This document shows, piece by piece, positions 14,575-24,169 of a stretch of DNA of 64,000 bases. The position numbers were made by a program, and so were the translations under genes. Origin of the DNA: an uncultured Bacteroidales bacterium (GTDB taxonomy: Bacteria; Bacteroidota; Bacteroidia; Bacteroidales; Muribaculaceae); the NCBI GenBank assembly GCA_902772455.1, contig CACYAW010000004.1, positions 1-64,000 of the forward strand, in the 5' to 3' direction. The notes beneath the pieces are model-generated. The model was not told the DNA's origin. It saw only the letters and a list, made by a program, of their open reading frames with translations, and made no database searches. The first letter of the stretch is position 1. Every line of letters starts with the position of its first letter.

Positions 14575-15701
14575 AGAAAATAGAGCGACTGACGGTAAAG
14601 TACCACGATGTCATTGTGGGCATCTTATCACTGACTCCAGACAGCAAGTTATGCGCCTTTGAGTATGACAAGGCATGGTTGCTGAACGGATTCAGCATTT
14701 CACCGTTGGAACTTCCGCTTCAGCCAGGGCTTTTTATTGCCAAGCCACAACCGTTTTACGGTAACTTCGGCATCTTCGAGGACAGTTTACCTGATGGTTA
14801 TGGGCGTTATCTTCTACACAAAGCATTGATGCGCCTTGGTGTGAATGATGCCAGTCTCTCCTCATTAGACAGGTTAAGCATCGTGGGCTGCAACGGCATG
14901 GGAGCGCTCACTTATCATCCGCAGACCCCTATCGGACAAGAAATGACCAGTGTCGATCTGGACGCCCTGCAACAAAAAGCCCTTGAGGTGTTACAGGAGC
15001 AACAGGACACCGATGCCGAATTTTTGCTTTACAATAGCGGCAATAGCGGCGGTGCTCGCCCAAAAACCGTTTTCCAGGACAAGGACGGGCACTGGCTTGT
15101 AAAATTCCGCCACACCTATGATCCCCAAGACATAGGACAACAGGAATATCACTACAACACAGTAGCAAGACAATGCGGTATCATTGTTCCTGATTTCAAG
15201 TTGATGAACAACAGATATTTTGCATCACGCCGATTCGACATAGATAAAGATGGCAGCCGAATTCACACGGCAACATCAGGAGCTCTGCTTAATGTATCCT
15301 TATCGACCCCGATTCTTGACTACGGCAATCTGCTTGCCCTAACCGGATTTCTCACTCATGACGCGGACGATTTGGAACAAATGTTCCGTCTGATGGTATT
15401 CAATTATCTGACTGACAACAAGGACGATCACTGCAAGAATTTCAGCTTCAGGGTCATCACCGATGCAACAGGACAATATGCCTGGCGATTGGCACCAGCC
15501 TATGATCTCACCCTGTGCACCCAAGGATATAATGGCGAACATGCCACCTCGATTAACGGCACTGGGCATCCTACACTAAATGATATCATCGCTGTTGGTA
15601 CCAAAGCAAAGATAAAAACACAGCGATGCCGAGAAATCTATGACGAGGTACGGACCGCCTGTCAAGCTGGCGGCTTACTGCTTCATGACATTACACAATA
15701 A
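14571..15701 (+). CDS. hipA: HipA-like serine/threonine kinase toxin
   Basis: 376 residues with both HipA parts: an N-terminal couple domain (about 1-115, including FGIFEDSLPDGYGRYLLHKA) and the kinase-like HipA_C domain. The kinase motifs are present: P-loop-like NSGNSGGARPK (155-165), Lys178 in WLVKFRHT, catalytic loop NKDDHCKNFSF (283-293) and the DFG-like APAYDLT (308-314), so an active kinase is likely. In E. coli HipA phosphorylates glutamyl-tRNA synthetase and induces dormancy; targets differ among relatives. It is coupled to hipB by a 4-base overlap. The gene is AT-richer than its neighbours. Confidence 0.92.
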   Translation: MKKIERLTVKYHDVIVGILSLTPDSKLCAFEYDKAWLLNGFSISPLELPLQPGLFIAKPQPFYGNFGIFEDSLPDGYGRYLLHKALMRLGVNDASLSSLDRLSIVGCNGMGALTYHPQTPIGQEMTSVDLDALQQKALEVLQEQQDTDAEFLLYNSGNSGGARPKTVFQDKDGHWLVKFRHTYDPQDIGQQEYHYNTVARQCGIIVPDFKLMNNRYFASRRFDIDKDGSRIHTATSGALLNVSLSTPILDYGNLLALTGFLTHDADDLEQMFRLMVFNYLTDNKDDHCKNFSFRVITDATGQYAWRLAPAYDLTLCTQGYNGEHATSINGTGHPTLNDIIAVGTKAKIKTQRCREIYDEVRTACQAGGLLLHDITQ

Positions 15702-15714
15702 CTAAAACAATCGA

Positions 15715-16386
15715 ATGATTAAACGGGGAAGTATACATAATGCGACCGAGATGGTGGACCTCATCCAGCAAGTGGGGTTCCTGCCGCTGCTGTATAGCGG
15801 CATCAGCGGATTCTCGGCCGAGGAAGTGGTAGACAGCGACTGCCGCTATGTGGTCTACAGCGACGGGGGCTGGGACTGGCCCATGTGGAAGTGGAAAGGC
15901 CCCATCGTGACCGAGGGCAATTGCGTGTACGGCAAATTCTATGACAAGAAGGCGGGCTACATCAGCATGGACTGGTGGCCTGACTTCATGAACTGGCGAC
16001 GCCATGCCTACCCTGCCCCGCCCGAGGGCTCTATCGAGGAGGCCATCGTGCTCACCCTGCGCGAGCACGGCAGCCTCATCACGCGCGAACTGCGGGCCGC
16101 TTGCGGCTTCACTGGGACTAAAATGCGCAGCCGCTTCGACGGCTATATCACCCGACTGCAGATGGCGTGCCGCATCGTCACCCAGGACTTTGTCTATCCG
16201 CGTGACAAGCACGGCAAGGAATACGGCTGGGGATGGGCGCTGCTCACCACGCCCGAGCAACTGCTGGGCAAGGAAGCCTGCGAGTGTGACCGCACACCCG
16301 AGGAATCGCTGGAACGCATCATCGGCCACCTGAAGGGGATCCTGCCCCGCGCCAGCGAGCGGGAAATCATGAAACTCATCAAATAA
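15715..16386 (+). CDS. AlkZ-related winged-helix protein
   Basis: 223 residues, no signal peptide. Rich in Trp in the first half (GGWDWPMWKWKGP, MDWWPDFMNWRR), then a winged-helix-like part with ITRELRAACGFTGTKMRSRF, a basic region and YGWGWALLTTPEQLLG. I recognise it as the short AlkZ/YcaQ-related family common in Bacteroidetes. AlkZ proteins are DNA glycosylases that unhook interstrand crosslinks; the catalytic QxQ/QxD motif of true AlkZ/YcaQ is not evident here, so activity is uncertain. It lies 13 bases after hipA, and 12 before a small secreted protein. Confidence 0.65.
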   Translation: MIKRGSIHNATEMVDLIQQVGFLPLLYSGISGFSAEEVVDSDCRYVVYSDGGWDWPMWKWKGPIVTEGNCVYGKFYDKKAGYISMDWWPDFMNWRRHAYPAPPEGSIEEAIVLTLREHGSLITRELRAACGFTGTKMRSRFDGYITRLQMACRIVTQDFVYPRDKHGKEYGWGWALLTTPEQLLGKEACECDRTPEESLERIIGHLKGILPRASEREIMKLIK

Positions 16387-16398
16387 AACCATATCATT

Positions 16399-16767
16399 AT
16401 GAAAAGATTTCTTATAGCACTTGTCATGCTCATGGCCTTCACGGCAGTACAGGCCCAGAAGATCAGCTATATCGAGACCACCCGGTCATGGAACCATGTC
16501 TATGACGGGAACGGCAAGAAGGTGCATACCTTCAGCACCACCCAGGGCGAAGTGGTGGCCTACAGCGAGTCGTTCTATATCGTGAAACACGGCAGCTGGT
16601 ATTACACTTTTAACGCCAAGGGCAAGAAACTGTACACCTTTGCGGTGAGCAACGTGGGCGAGGTACTCTCGGCCACCGGCGACACCTTCACCAGCCGCAA
16701 GGGCAGCTGGATTTACACTTGGGACAAGAAAGGCAAGAAACTTTCCACACGACATAGCCAAAACTAA
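16399..16767 (+). CDS. Small secreted protein with WG-like repeats
   Basis: 122 residues. The signal peptide is clear (KRFLIALVMLMAFTAVQAQ, cleavage near residue 19). The mature part contains about three repeats of the form Trp-x-x-x-Tyr-Asp-x-x-Gly-Lys-Lys-(h)-x-Thr-Phe, e.g. YDGNGKKVHTFS, YTFNAKGKKLYTFA, YTWDKKGKKLSTRH, probably hairpins of a small beta-propeller-like or WG-repeat domain. Location is periplasm or cell surface. Function unknown. The following 151 bases to sbcD hold no recognisable signal. Confidence 0.72.
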   Translation: MKRFLIALVMLMAFTAVQAQKISYIETTRSWNHVYDGNGKKVHTFSTTQGEVVAYSESFYIVKHGSWYYTFNAKGKKLYTFAVSNVGEVLSATGDTFTSRKGSWIYTWDKKGKKLSTRHSQN

Positions 16768-16918
16768 AAGGGCCAACACAGCCTCTAACAACTCTTAACA
16801 CCCAAAAGTTGCATAATTCGAGGATTTTTCCTAGTTTGTGCTACCAAATTATTCTTCAACCATGGGGAAAAGCAGTATGAAGCATTGTTAAACTTAACTT
16901 AGTAAATTGTTACCATTC

Positions 16919-18121
16919 ATGTTCACTTTCATTCACACCAGTGACTGGCACCTAGGCCAGAATTTCTATGGCTATGACCGTAGCGAGGAACAAGCCGACT
17001 TCCTGAGTCAGCTAGCCGACATCGTGCGCAAGCGCCAACCCGACGCCCTGCTCATCAGTGGCGACATCTACCACACCGCCGCACCGTCCAATGCGGCCGT
17101 CAACCTGTATGTCAACGCGATGCTCGACATCCACAAGGCCTGCCCCACCATGGCCATCATCGTGATTGCAGGCAACCACGACAGCGCCTCACGCCTGGAC
17201 AGTGACCAACGCCTGTGGCAACTGGCCAACGTCACCGTGCTGGGCAGCATCTCACGCAACGAAAAAGGCCTGGCTGACCTCCCTCGCCACATCATCAAGG
17301 TGGGTGACAAGGGCATCGTGGCAGCCGTTCCGTTTGCCTATCCCGCCAGTTTCCCTCTCGCTTCGGGTGCTACCGACATCAACCGTGACCAGCGCCAGCA
17401 GGCCTATTTCCAGTCGCTGCTCGACCATGCCAACGAACACAACGAAAACAGCCTGCCCGTTGTGCTGATGGCTCACCTGGCCGTCAACAACAGCGACTTC
17501 ACGGGCCATGACCGCAACATGACCATGGAGTGTGTCGAGTTGGATGCCCTGGGTGACGGCTATGACTATGCCGCACTGGGACACATCCACCGCCCCCAGG
17601 ACGTGAGCCCGCACGCCCGCTACTGCGGCACGCCGGTGCCCGTCAGCTTCGACGAGCAGTGCGAGCATTCGGTGAGCATTGTCGAGATTGACAATCACGG
17701 CGCCCAACCCCGCGTCGAGACCAAGGTCATCAAGAACCTGAAGCCCTTGCACACCCTACCTGCCCACGAACCTGTCGATATTGACACCGCCATCGCTCTG
17801 CTGCAAAGCCACAATCCCAACGAGAAGGCCTACATCCGCCTCAACGTCAAAGTAGACCGATTCCTGCCCAACGGCGCCTTGCAACGCGCTGCCCAGGCAG
17901 TTAAGGACAAGCAGTGCCGGTTCTGCGAAATCAAAAAGACCGTCACCGCCATGGAGCGCCGCCACACCACCCAACTCACTGTGGAGCAATTCAACAAAAT
18001 GCTCCCCATCGAGGTGGCTAACCAGTTCTTTATCGACAAGACCGGCAATCCCATGACCGAGCAACAACAAGAGATGTTCAACTATGTTTACCAAGCAGTA
18101 CAAAAAGAAAACAGACAATGA
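16919..18121 (+). CDS. sbcD: Exonuclease subunit SbcD (Mre11 family)
   Basis: 400 residues, normal length. It carries all Mre11 phosphoesterase motifs: HTSDWHLGQ (I), SGDIYHTAAPSN (II), IVIAGNHDSASR (III), then LMAHLAVN and YDYAALGHIHRPQ. The metal-dependent nuclease works with SbcC on hairpins, DNA ends and protein-blocked ends. The start at ATG 16919 gives the family N-terminus MFTFIHTSDWH; a TTG at 16907 is less likely. The stop overlaps sbcC by 4 bases (ATGA), so the two subunits are co-translated. Confidence 0.95.
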   Translation: MFTFIHTSDWHLGQNFYGYDRSEEQADFLSQLADIVRKRQPDALLISGDIYHTAAPSNAAVNLYVNAMLDIHKACPTMAIIVIAGNHDSASRLDSDQRLWQLANVTVLGSISRNEKGLADLPRHIIKVGDKGIVAAVPFAYPASFPLASGATDINRDQRQQAYFQSLLDHANEHNENSLPVVLMAHLAVNNSDFTGHDRNMTMECVELDALGDGYDYAALGHIHRPQDVSPHARYCGTPVPVSFDEQCEHSVSIVEIDNHGAQPRVETKVIKNLKPLHTLPAHEPVDIDTAIALLQSHNPNEKAYIRLNVKVDRFLPNGALQRAAQAVKDKQCRFCEIKKTVTAMERRHTTQLTVEQFNKMLPIEVANQFFIDKTGNPMTEQQQEMFNYVYQAVQKENRQ

Positions 18122-21100
18122 AACTCAAGCAACTCATTATCGACAATATCGCGTCTATCGAGCACGCCGAAATCAACTTTGACGCCGCACCCCTGGCCGA
18201 CGAACACCTGTTCCTCATCTCCGGGGAGACGGGCTCGGGCAAGTCCACCATCATCGACTGCCTGTGCCTGGCCCTGTACGGCGACACACCGCGCCTGAAC
18301 GCCGCCAAGGGGGCCGACTACACCACCAGCCGCGAGGAGGGCGCAAACGAAGACAACCTCAAGACCGATGATGTGCGCCAGCTGCTGCGCCGCGGGGCCG
18401 TGTGTGCTGACGTGAGACTCACCTTCGATGACAATGACGGCACCCCTTACGTCGCCACTTGGCACGTGCACCGCTCACGCAACAAGGCCGACGGTGCTAT
18501 CCAGAAGCCCGTCCGCACCATTATGACTGACGAGGGTGTGGCCCAAGCCCGCCATTACTCCAAAATCAAAGAAATCGATGATTTTGTCAAGCAGACCATA
18601 GGGCTGGACATGAACCAGTTTTTCCGCACCGTTGTGCTGGCCCAGGGCAAGTTTGCCGAGTTCCTGGAGAGCGACGACAACGACAAGGCCGCCCTGCTCG
18701 AGAAGATGACCGGCACCGAGGTCTATGCCCAAATCGGCAAAAAGATATACGACACCTGCAAGGAGAAGGAATATGACCGGGACCTGCTGAGCGACCAATT
18801 GAAGAACATCACTCTTCTTAACGAGGAAGAAAAGGCCCAAATCAACGATGAAATCGCCGATTTCAAGAAAAAAACGGCCGAGGAACAACAACAGCACGAC
18901 GGGGCCAAGAAAATGACCGATTGGCTCGGTGAGAAAGCCGACAATGAAAAGAAATTGGCCGACAAGCAGAACGCCCTTGCCGAAAAAATGAAACAATGCG
19001 AGCAACCGGACTATCTGGAGCAGCAGGCTCTCATCAAGGACTGGGACACTACCGCCGATGCCCGCCGCGAACTCGCCTCACTGCGCCATGCACAACGCCA
19101 GATTGAGTCGCTAGAAGGAGAACGTCCCGCGCTGCAGGAAGAATTCGACAGGTTGTGCGCTGCTCTGCGCGCCACCGAGACCGATTTGACAAAAAAGCAG
19201 AAAAACCTCGATGAAATCAAGGGATTTCTGCAGCAACAGGAGCCCAACCGTGAAATGTATAACGCCGTGGGCACCATCAAGTCGGTGATGAAGAACCGCC
19301 AATCGGCCAGTGACAACATCGCGACCTATACCACTGCCCTCGAACGTGAAACCGGACGTCTGCCCAAAGCCGAAGAAACGCTCAAGCGGGCTCTTGACGA
19401 ATGCAAGAAACAGGAGGCCGCGGTCGAGAAGTTGCAGCAGGAATATGACGGCCTGCACATCGAGCAGGTGATCGCCCGCAAGGACAATCTGTTTAAGGCC
19501 AAGCAGGATCTCACCACCTATAAGGGCAAACTGGATGACAATGCTCAAGCCAGACAGAAGTTGGAACAGCTCAAAGAGGAACTGGGTAAACAACAGACGG
19601 CCCTCGAAAAGGAAGAAGCGGCCATCAAGGGCAAACGCGAACTGGAACAGAAGGCCCGTGCCGCCGTCGAGCGCCAGAAGGACTGGAACGCCCTCATCAG
19701 CCAAGCCCACAAGACACTGCATGAGGGGGACACTTGCCCCGTGTGCGGCAACGTCATCAGCACTTTGCTGGCCCCCAAGGCACAAAGCGAACTGGACCAG
19801 TTGCAGAGGGAGTTGCAGGCAGCCGAACAAGCCGTCATCACGGCCGAGGGTGCCATCAAGGCAGGCCAAAAACTCACCGAACGGCTTCAGCGGGATATCC
19901 AAGACAAAGACAAGGACCTCAAGCACAAAACCGACGAATGCGCCAAGCAATGGAAGCACATTCTGGAATTGCTCGAGATATGTGGCAAAAAAGCCGATGA
20001 AATGGGCAGTTCGAGCCTCGCCGAAGCGCTCATCCATGACATTGATGGTGACATCGAACGCCTGAACGGCATCATCAAGCAAGCCCAAGACCTCAACGGG
20101 CGCATCAAGCTGGAACGTGAGGCAAGCGCGCTGAAAGTGAAGGCCCACAATCAGGCTCAAATTGATCTGAACAACATCAATGCGAGCATCGGCAAGCAAC
20201 GCGATGCCATCCAGGCAAGCAAAGACCTGCTGGAAAAAGCGACAGCCGAATTGGACAAATTATTTGTGTTCAGCGACTGGCAAGAACGTGCGAAAAACGT
20301 CGATTTCATCGAGAATTTGGAAAACGAGGCCAAGAACTACAAGGCCAAAGAGAACGAAGCCCAGCAACTCGACCACGCCATCGCTCTGGTAAAGGCACAC
20401 CTGCCTGCCATGTCTGCCGCCAAGGCAAACATCAAGAGGTTGACCGACAACGGCCGCACCACCGCCTCGGTTCCCGATAGGCTGAATGACTTGTGGAATA
20501 ACCTCGAGAACAAATCGCTGGAGTGGAACACACGCCTTGACACGGAACAAAAGAATGCGCAGCAGGCACAACAGGCCCTGGACGCCTGCATGGCCAGCCA
20601 GCCGCTGCTGACCATCGAACGGCTAACTGCTCTTGCCGGCCACAACGAGGCAGACATCGCAGCCATCAAGCAGGCACACCAGGCACTGGCCCAGGACATC
20701 GCCCTCATGCAGGGAGAGGTACAGGCCTTAAAGACACGACAAGAGGAGCTTGCGGCAAAAAAGCCCGATTTCATCGAGGAAAATCCCGAACGCCTAGCCC
20801 AAATCATCGAAGCGACCGGCAAACGCATCGAGGAACTGAATGAGGAAGTATCGAACCGCGCGGCACGCCTCAAATCCAACGAGGAGAACGCGCGCCTGAT
20901 GGGTGAGAAGCAGAAACTGCTTGAACAGGCCGAAGCAATCTACCGCCAATGGGCTGAGTTCAGCAACATGCTGGGCAGCGCCGACGGTAAGACCCTGCGC
21001 AAAATCGCCCAAAGCTATTTGCTGGGTGAACTGTTGGGTTCAGCTAACGGCTACCTGCGCCAGTTCAACGACCGCTATGAGCTGGAATCCAACCCCGGCA

Positions 21101-21453
21101 CACTCACCATCCTAGTGCGCGATCTGCTGCAGGGCGACCGCACTGCGGTGACTACGCTCTCGGGCGGCGAAAGCTTCATGGTGTCGCTGGCACTGGCCCT
21201 TGCCCTCTCCAACATGTCGGGCAAAGTCTTTAATGTGGATACCATCTTCATCGATGAGGGCTTCGGCTCACTGAGCGCCAGCTATCTCGACAACGTCATG
21301 GAAACGCTCAACCGTCTGTACGACATGGGCGGCCGCCGCGTCGGCATCATCAGCCACGTCGAGATGCTCAAAGAACGCATCACCACCCAAATCCAAGTCA
21401 CCCGCGATCCCAAAGACAACACCGCCTCCCGCATCACCGTCATCCCGGGATAA
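18118..21453 (+). CDS. sbcC: ATPase subunit SbcC (Rad50 family)
   Basis: 1111 residues. Walker A (SGETGSGKSTIIDCL, near 37) and the Q-loop (VVLAQGKFAEF) lie in the first lobe. Long coiled coils at about 200-1000 are interrupted by the zinc hook DTCPVCGNV (near 539-543). The ABC signature TLSGGESFMVSLALALALS and Walker B DTIFIDEGFGSL are near the C-terminus, followed by the His switch (ISHVEMLKE). With SbcD it forms the ATP-dependent hairpin and end-processing nuclease. Overlaps sbcD by 4 bases. Confidence 0.96.
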   Translation: MKLKQLIIDNIASIEHAEINFDAAPLADEHLFLISGETGSGKSTIIDCLCLALYGDTPRLNAAKGADYTTSREEGANEDNLKTDDVRQLLRRGAVCADVRLTFDDNDGTPYVATWHVHRSRNKADGAIQKPVRTIMTDEGVAQARHYSKIKEIDDFVKQTIGLDMNQFFRTVVLAQGKFAEFLESDDNDKAALLEKMTGTEVYAQIGKKIYDTCKEKEYDRDLLSDQLKNITLLNEEEKAQINDEIADFKKKTAEEQQQHDGAKKMTDWLGEKADNEKKLADKQNALAEKMKQCEQPDYLEQQALIKDWDTTADARRELASLRHAQRQIESLEGERPALQEEFDRLCAALRATETDLTKKQKNLDEIKGFLQQQEPNREMYNAVGTIKSVMKNRQSASDNIATYTTALERETGRLPKAEETLKRALDECKKQEAAVEKLQQEYDGLHIEQVIARKDNLFKAKQDLTTYKGKLDDNAQARQKLEQLKEELGKQQTALEKEEAAIKGKRELEQKARAAVERQKDWNALISQAHKTLHEGDTCPVCGNVISTLLAPKAQSELDQLQRELQAAEQAVITAEGAIKAGQKLTERLQRDIQDKDKDLKHKTDECAKQWKHILELLEICGKKADEMGSSSLAEALIHDIDGDIERLNGIIKQAQDLNGRIKLEREASALKVKAHNQAQIDLNNINASIGKQRDAIQASKDLLEKATAELDKLFVFSDWQERAKNVDFIENLENEAKNYKAKENEAQQLDHAIALVKAHLPAMSAAKANIKRLTDNGRTTASVPDRLNDLWNNLENKSLEWNTRLDTEQKNAQQAQQALDACMASQPLLTIERLTALAGHNEADIAAIKQAHQALAQDIALMQGEVQALKTRQEELAAKKPDFIEENPERLAQIIEATGKRIEELNEEVSNRAARLKSNEENARLMGEKQKLLEQAEAIYRQWAEFSNMLGSADGKTLRKIAQSYLLGELLGSANGYLRQFNDRYELESNPGTLTILVRDLLQGDRTAVTTLSGGESFMVSLALALALSNMSGKVFNVDTIFIDEGFGSLSASYLDNVMETLNRLYDMGGRRVGIISHVEMLKERITTQIQVTRDPKDNTASRITVIPG

Positions 21454-21767
21454 CTGCAGTAAAAACAAGTCTATAGATTCACTGTCATTACATGACATGA
21501 ATTGGCACTTTAACGAGGAAGTTGAATAAATCCCCAAAAACGCATTAATAAATTAGGATTTTTTTGAAAAAACTACTAAATTTGTAACATCAAAAAGGAA
21601 TCAGTTCACATAAGACGACTGGTGCAGAATTGAAGCAAATATCATGAGAAAGGCTAAGCATGGCTCATGTTCTTTACGGAATATGTGCCATGCTCAGACT
21701 CCCAAGCTTTTCCCTCATTATTTCATTGACGCTCAATGGGGTAGCGGAGCAAAAAGCAATTATTATT
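21454..21767 (+). other. 314-base gap with promoter-like box and long leader
   Basis: TAAATTTG (21577-21584) fits a Bacteroidetes -7 box, but no TTTG lies at the right distance upstream. If used, the next gene has a leader of about 180 bases. Inside the leader AGCATGGC (21657-21664) pairs with GCCATGCT (21685-21692), an 8-base hairpin. The frame of the next gene is open through part of this region, but the signal peptide begins only at 21768. No terminator for sbcC is seen. Confidence 0.4.
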
Positions 21768-22919
21768 ATGAAAAAACTATTCCATTTACTTTGTCTAATA
21801 GCGATGCTTTGTTCCTCGCTAAACGCATCGAGCGAAACTCTCTATTTTTGGCTCGGTGAAAAAGTCATTATTCCTGAGAGACCATATAATGGTGGATACT
21901 CAACTGGTGGTTCATATAAAAACCATTTTACAGTAACGTTCAATACCTCAAATCGAAGTATCGATATTAAACTACATACTTTTTTTGTCGGATGTGATAG
22001 TATCACAATCTATTGGCAGGCCTCTACTACAAACAGTACAGTAATACAAGAAAGGTATTACCTACGATGCAATCAAGTCGATATGATTCTTTATCCCACG
22101 TCATTATCGATGAATATTGGCGACACAGAAAAGCTACAATGGATTTTCTCTGACACGCCAGAATACAATGCACCATCACCTAAGGCTACTTTCTCGTCCA
22201 GCAATACTGGAGTTGCAACGGTTGACAGCAATGGTAACGTGAGGGCTGTAGGCCCTGGTTCCGCCACAATAACTGCTACCACAAATTATGAAACCTCTGC
22301 CACTTGCCAAGTTACAGTTTATCCATCAATGGCAACCGGATTAAATCTAGACCAAACAACAATGGATCTGAACGTTGGAGCAACGCAAAAGCTAACTGCT
22401 ACAATTTTGCCTATAGGGATGACTAACAGCTCTGTAACATGGACATCAAGTGATGAAAGTATCGCAACAGTTGATGCCGATGGCAACGTAACTGGAGTTA
22501 ACACTGGTCTTGCAACAATTACTGCATCAACTACAGATGGTAGCAACTTGAGCGCTTCCTGCAATGTGATAGTTTCGCTGCCACAAGCAGGATTCATCAA
22601 ATTAGACTTGACTGAATTGGAACTTGTAGAAGATGAGACGGCAAAACTGACTGCTATTGTTATGCCATCAGGAACGGCCCAACGTGTTTCCTGGACAAGC
22701 AGTGACCCAGCAGTAGCGAGAGTAATTGGCGGTACAGTTTATGCAATCGGCTGGGGTGAATGCATGATTACTGCACGAACACTTGATGGCTCGAACATCA
22801 CTGCCGATTGCTTAGTGATGGTTTATCCCAAAAGATGGCCAGGCGATGTGAATCGTGACGGCACAGTCAACGTGAAAGACATAACTGATTTGATTGACAT
22901 AGTCATTAATGGCAACTGA
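21768..22919 (+). CDS. Secreted protein with Big_2 Ig-like domains and C-terminal dockerin-like repeat
   Basis: 383 residues. The signal peptide is MKKLFHLLCLIAMLCSSLNA. A unique N-terminal domain (about 21-115) is followed by three bacterial Ig-like group 2 domains (about 116-195, 196-275, 280-360), each with the WTSSDESIATVDADGNVTGV-type signature and an ITA(S/R)T strand. The C-terminus has one dockerin-type motif (GDVNRDGTVNVKDITDLIDI). Big_2 domains are found in adhesins and surface proteins; the binding target is not readable. AT-richer than surrounding genes. The start at 21768 is chosen because only it gives a signal peptide. Confidence 0.85.
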   Translation: MKKLFHLLCLIAMLCSSLNASSETLYFWLGEKVIIPERPYNGGYSTGGSYKNHFTVTFNTSNRSIDIKLHTFFVGCDSITIYWQASTTNSTVIQERYYLRCNQVDMILYPTSLSMNIGDTEKLQWIFSDTPEYNAPSPKATFSSSNTGVATVDSNGNVRAVGPGSATITATTNYETSATCQVTVYPSMATGLNLDQTTMDLNVGATQKLTATILPIGMTNSSVTWTSSDESIATVDADGNVTGVNTGLATITASTTDGSNLSASCNVIVSLPQAGFIKLDLTELELVEDETAKLTAIVMPSGTAQRVSWTSSDPAVARVIGGTVYAIGWGECMITARTLDGSNITADCLVMVYPKRWPGDVNRDGTVNVKDITDLIDIVINGN

Positions 22920-22992
22920 TAAGGCAGGCATAAACCACACAACGTTTCCTATCTCAAACTACGACAGAATTGAGACAAACAATTAACAAAAC

Positions 22993-23028
22993 AGGGGCGG
23001 TGCCATCGAAAAGGCGCCGCCCCTAATT
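22993..23028. terminator. Bidirectional terminator between convergent genes
   Basis: AGGGGCGGTGCC (22993-23004) pairs with GGCGCCGCCCCT (23013-23024), 12 pairs with one G-T. It is flanked by AATTATTT downstream and AATTAACAAAAC upstream, so it can end the Big_2 gene (+) and the DUF4251 gene (-). Confidence 0.85.
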
Positions 23029-23055
23029 ATTTACCCTGAATTGCGTTTTGTGAGT

Positions 23056-23553
23056 TTAGTTCAAGATGTCTAAGCCGTGAATCATGCCGCTGTAGGAAAT
23101 GGCGTCACGGCCGCGGGGATCAACGTCGATGGTGGTTTTGCCGTTCATGAACACCTCGACGTGGAAGCGGTAATTGTCGTCGCCGTTGTCCACTCTGAAG
23201 GTCACACGGGCACGGTCAGGCTTGGGATACTCGACCTTATAATCAAGAATCGGACTCGAGAAATTGAGCGCCTTGTATCCACTGGCACCATAACCGACAT
23301 TCTGTCCCGAACCTGCGTAAGGCAAATAACAGGACACGGAACCATCACGGATAATCATCTTCTGACCCTGAGAAACACTTACTGTGGGTGCTGACAACGG
23401 CCGCATCGAACCAACCATCACCACATACTGACGTGATTCCAGCAAGCCTTTAATGGCCTCGGCACGCTGAGCGTCAACCACCTTATTACCTGTGCTGCAT
23501 GCAGCAAGCATCATCATCGTTGCTGCCAATAAAAGTAATACCTTTTTCATCAT
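23056..23553 (-). CDS. DUF4251 lipoprotein (copy 1)
   Basis: 165 residues. A lipoprotein signal peptide ends in the lipobox MLAACSTGN, so the protein is anchored in a membrane through Cys19. The mature part starts with an Ala/Glu helix (VVDAQRAEAIKGLLESRQYV) and then forms a beta-rich DUF4251 domain with CYLPYAGSG, GYKALNFSSPILDY and VTFRVDNGDDNYRFHVEVFM. The domain has no established function. It is last in the minus-strand surface locus and 111 bases downstream of a second DUF4251 gene, which has clear similarity in layout (LESRQY, SYLPYxGxA, GLNFxxPILxY). Confidence 0.85.
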   Translation of the reverse strand: MMKKVLLLLAATMMMLAACSTGNKVVDAQRAEAIKGLLESRQYVVMVGSMRPLSAPTVSVSQGQKMIIRDGSVSCYLPYAGSGQNVGYGASGYKALNFSSPILDYKVEYPKPDRARVTFRVDNGDDNYRFHVEVFMNGKTTIDVDPRGRDAISYSGMIHGLDILN

Positions 23554-23664
23554 TTCTTCAGTTTTCCGGGTTATTGATTAAAGAAAAATTTCTATAATTT
23601 AGACTCAAATAATTATCACAAGTTTAAAAGGAAATTCTTTTTTATTCAAATTATTATTCAGGCC

Positions 23665-24153
23665 CTAAAACACCATTTCGCCTTGAAATGAAATCGAGTC
23701 CCGGTCACGCGCCCAAATGTCTATAATTGCCTTACCGCTGGAGAACAAGTCAATGCGATAATGGAAAACATCCTCATCATTCACCACATCAAACTCAATG
23801 AGATAGCAATTGCCGGCAGTCTGCGTCTGGACATAGTTAAGTATGGGCGCCTTGAAATTCAAGCCCTTTCCGCCTCCATAGGGCAAACGGTAGGCCTCGC
23901 CCATATAGGGCAGGTAACTATCCATTTCATCGCCATTGATCTTCAGTTCATAACCGTAACTCAAGTGCTTTGGTGTCCCCCTCAATGGCTTCATCCAGTC
24001 AACCGCAATTGTGTATTGACGCGATTCGAGCGATGTCTGCACTCGACGTGCGACTTCGGCTTGACGCTCGGCCTTCGCCAGTCGGTTACCTGTATTGCAG
24101 GCAGCGAGCGACAACATCAGTAGCACCAGAGTCGTAAATAAGGCCTTATTCAT
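23665..24153 (-). CDS. DUF4251 lipoprotein (copy 2)
   Basis: 162 residues. The signal peptide ends in the lipobox SLAACNTGN. The DUF4251 pattern follows: SLESRQYTIAVDWMKPL, DSYLPYMGEAYRLPYGG, KGLNFKAPILNY and a final FHYRIDLFSSGKAIIDIWA. It is a diverged paralogue of the next gene downstream, so this pair arose by tandem duplication. It lies 16 bases after the first PorZ-like gene, close enough to share its transcript. A role at the outer membrane with the PorZ-like protein is an inference from position only. Confidence 0.83.
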   Translation of the reverse strand: MNKALFTTLVLLMLSLAACNTGNRLAKAERQAEVARRVQTSLESRQYTIAVDWMKPLRGTPKHLSYGYELKINGDEMDSYLPYMGEAYRLPYGGGKGLNFKAPILNYVQTQTAGNCYLIEFDVVNDEDVFHYRIDLFSSGKAIIDIWARDRDSISFQGEMVF

Positions 24154-24169
24154 CTTGACAAAAATATGA

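Noticed and set aside
21660..21767. Longer N-terminus for the Big_2 protein
   Set aside because: The extra 36 residues precede a perfect signal peptide that starts at 21768; a signal peptide in the middle of a protein is implausible.
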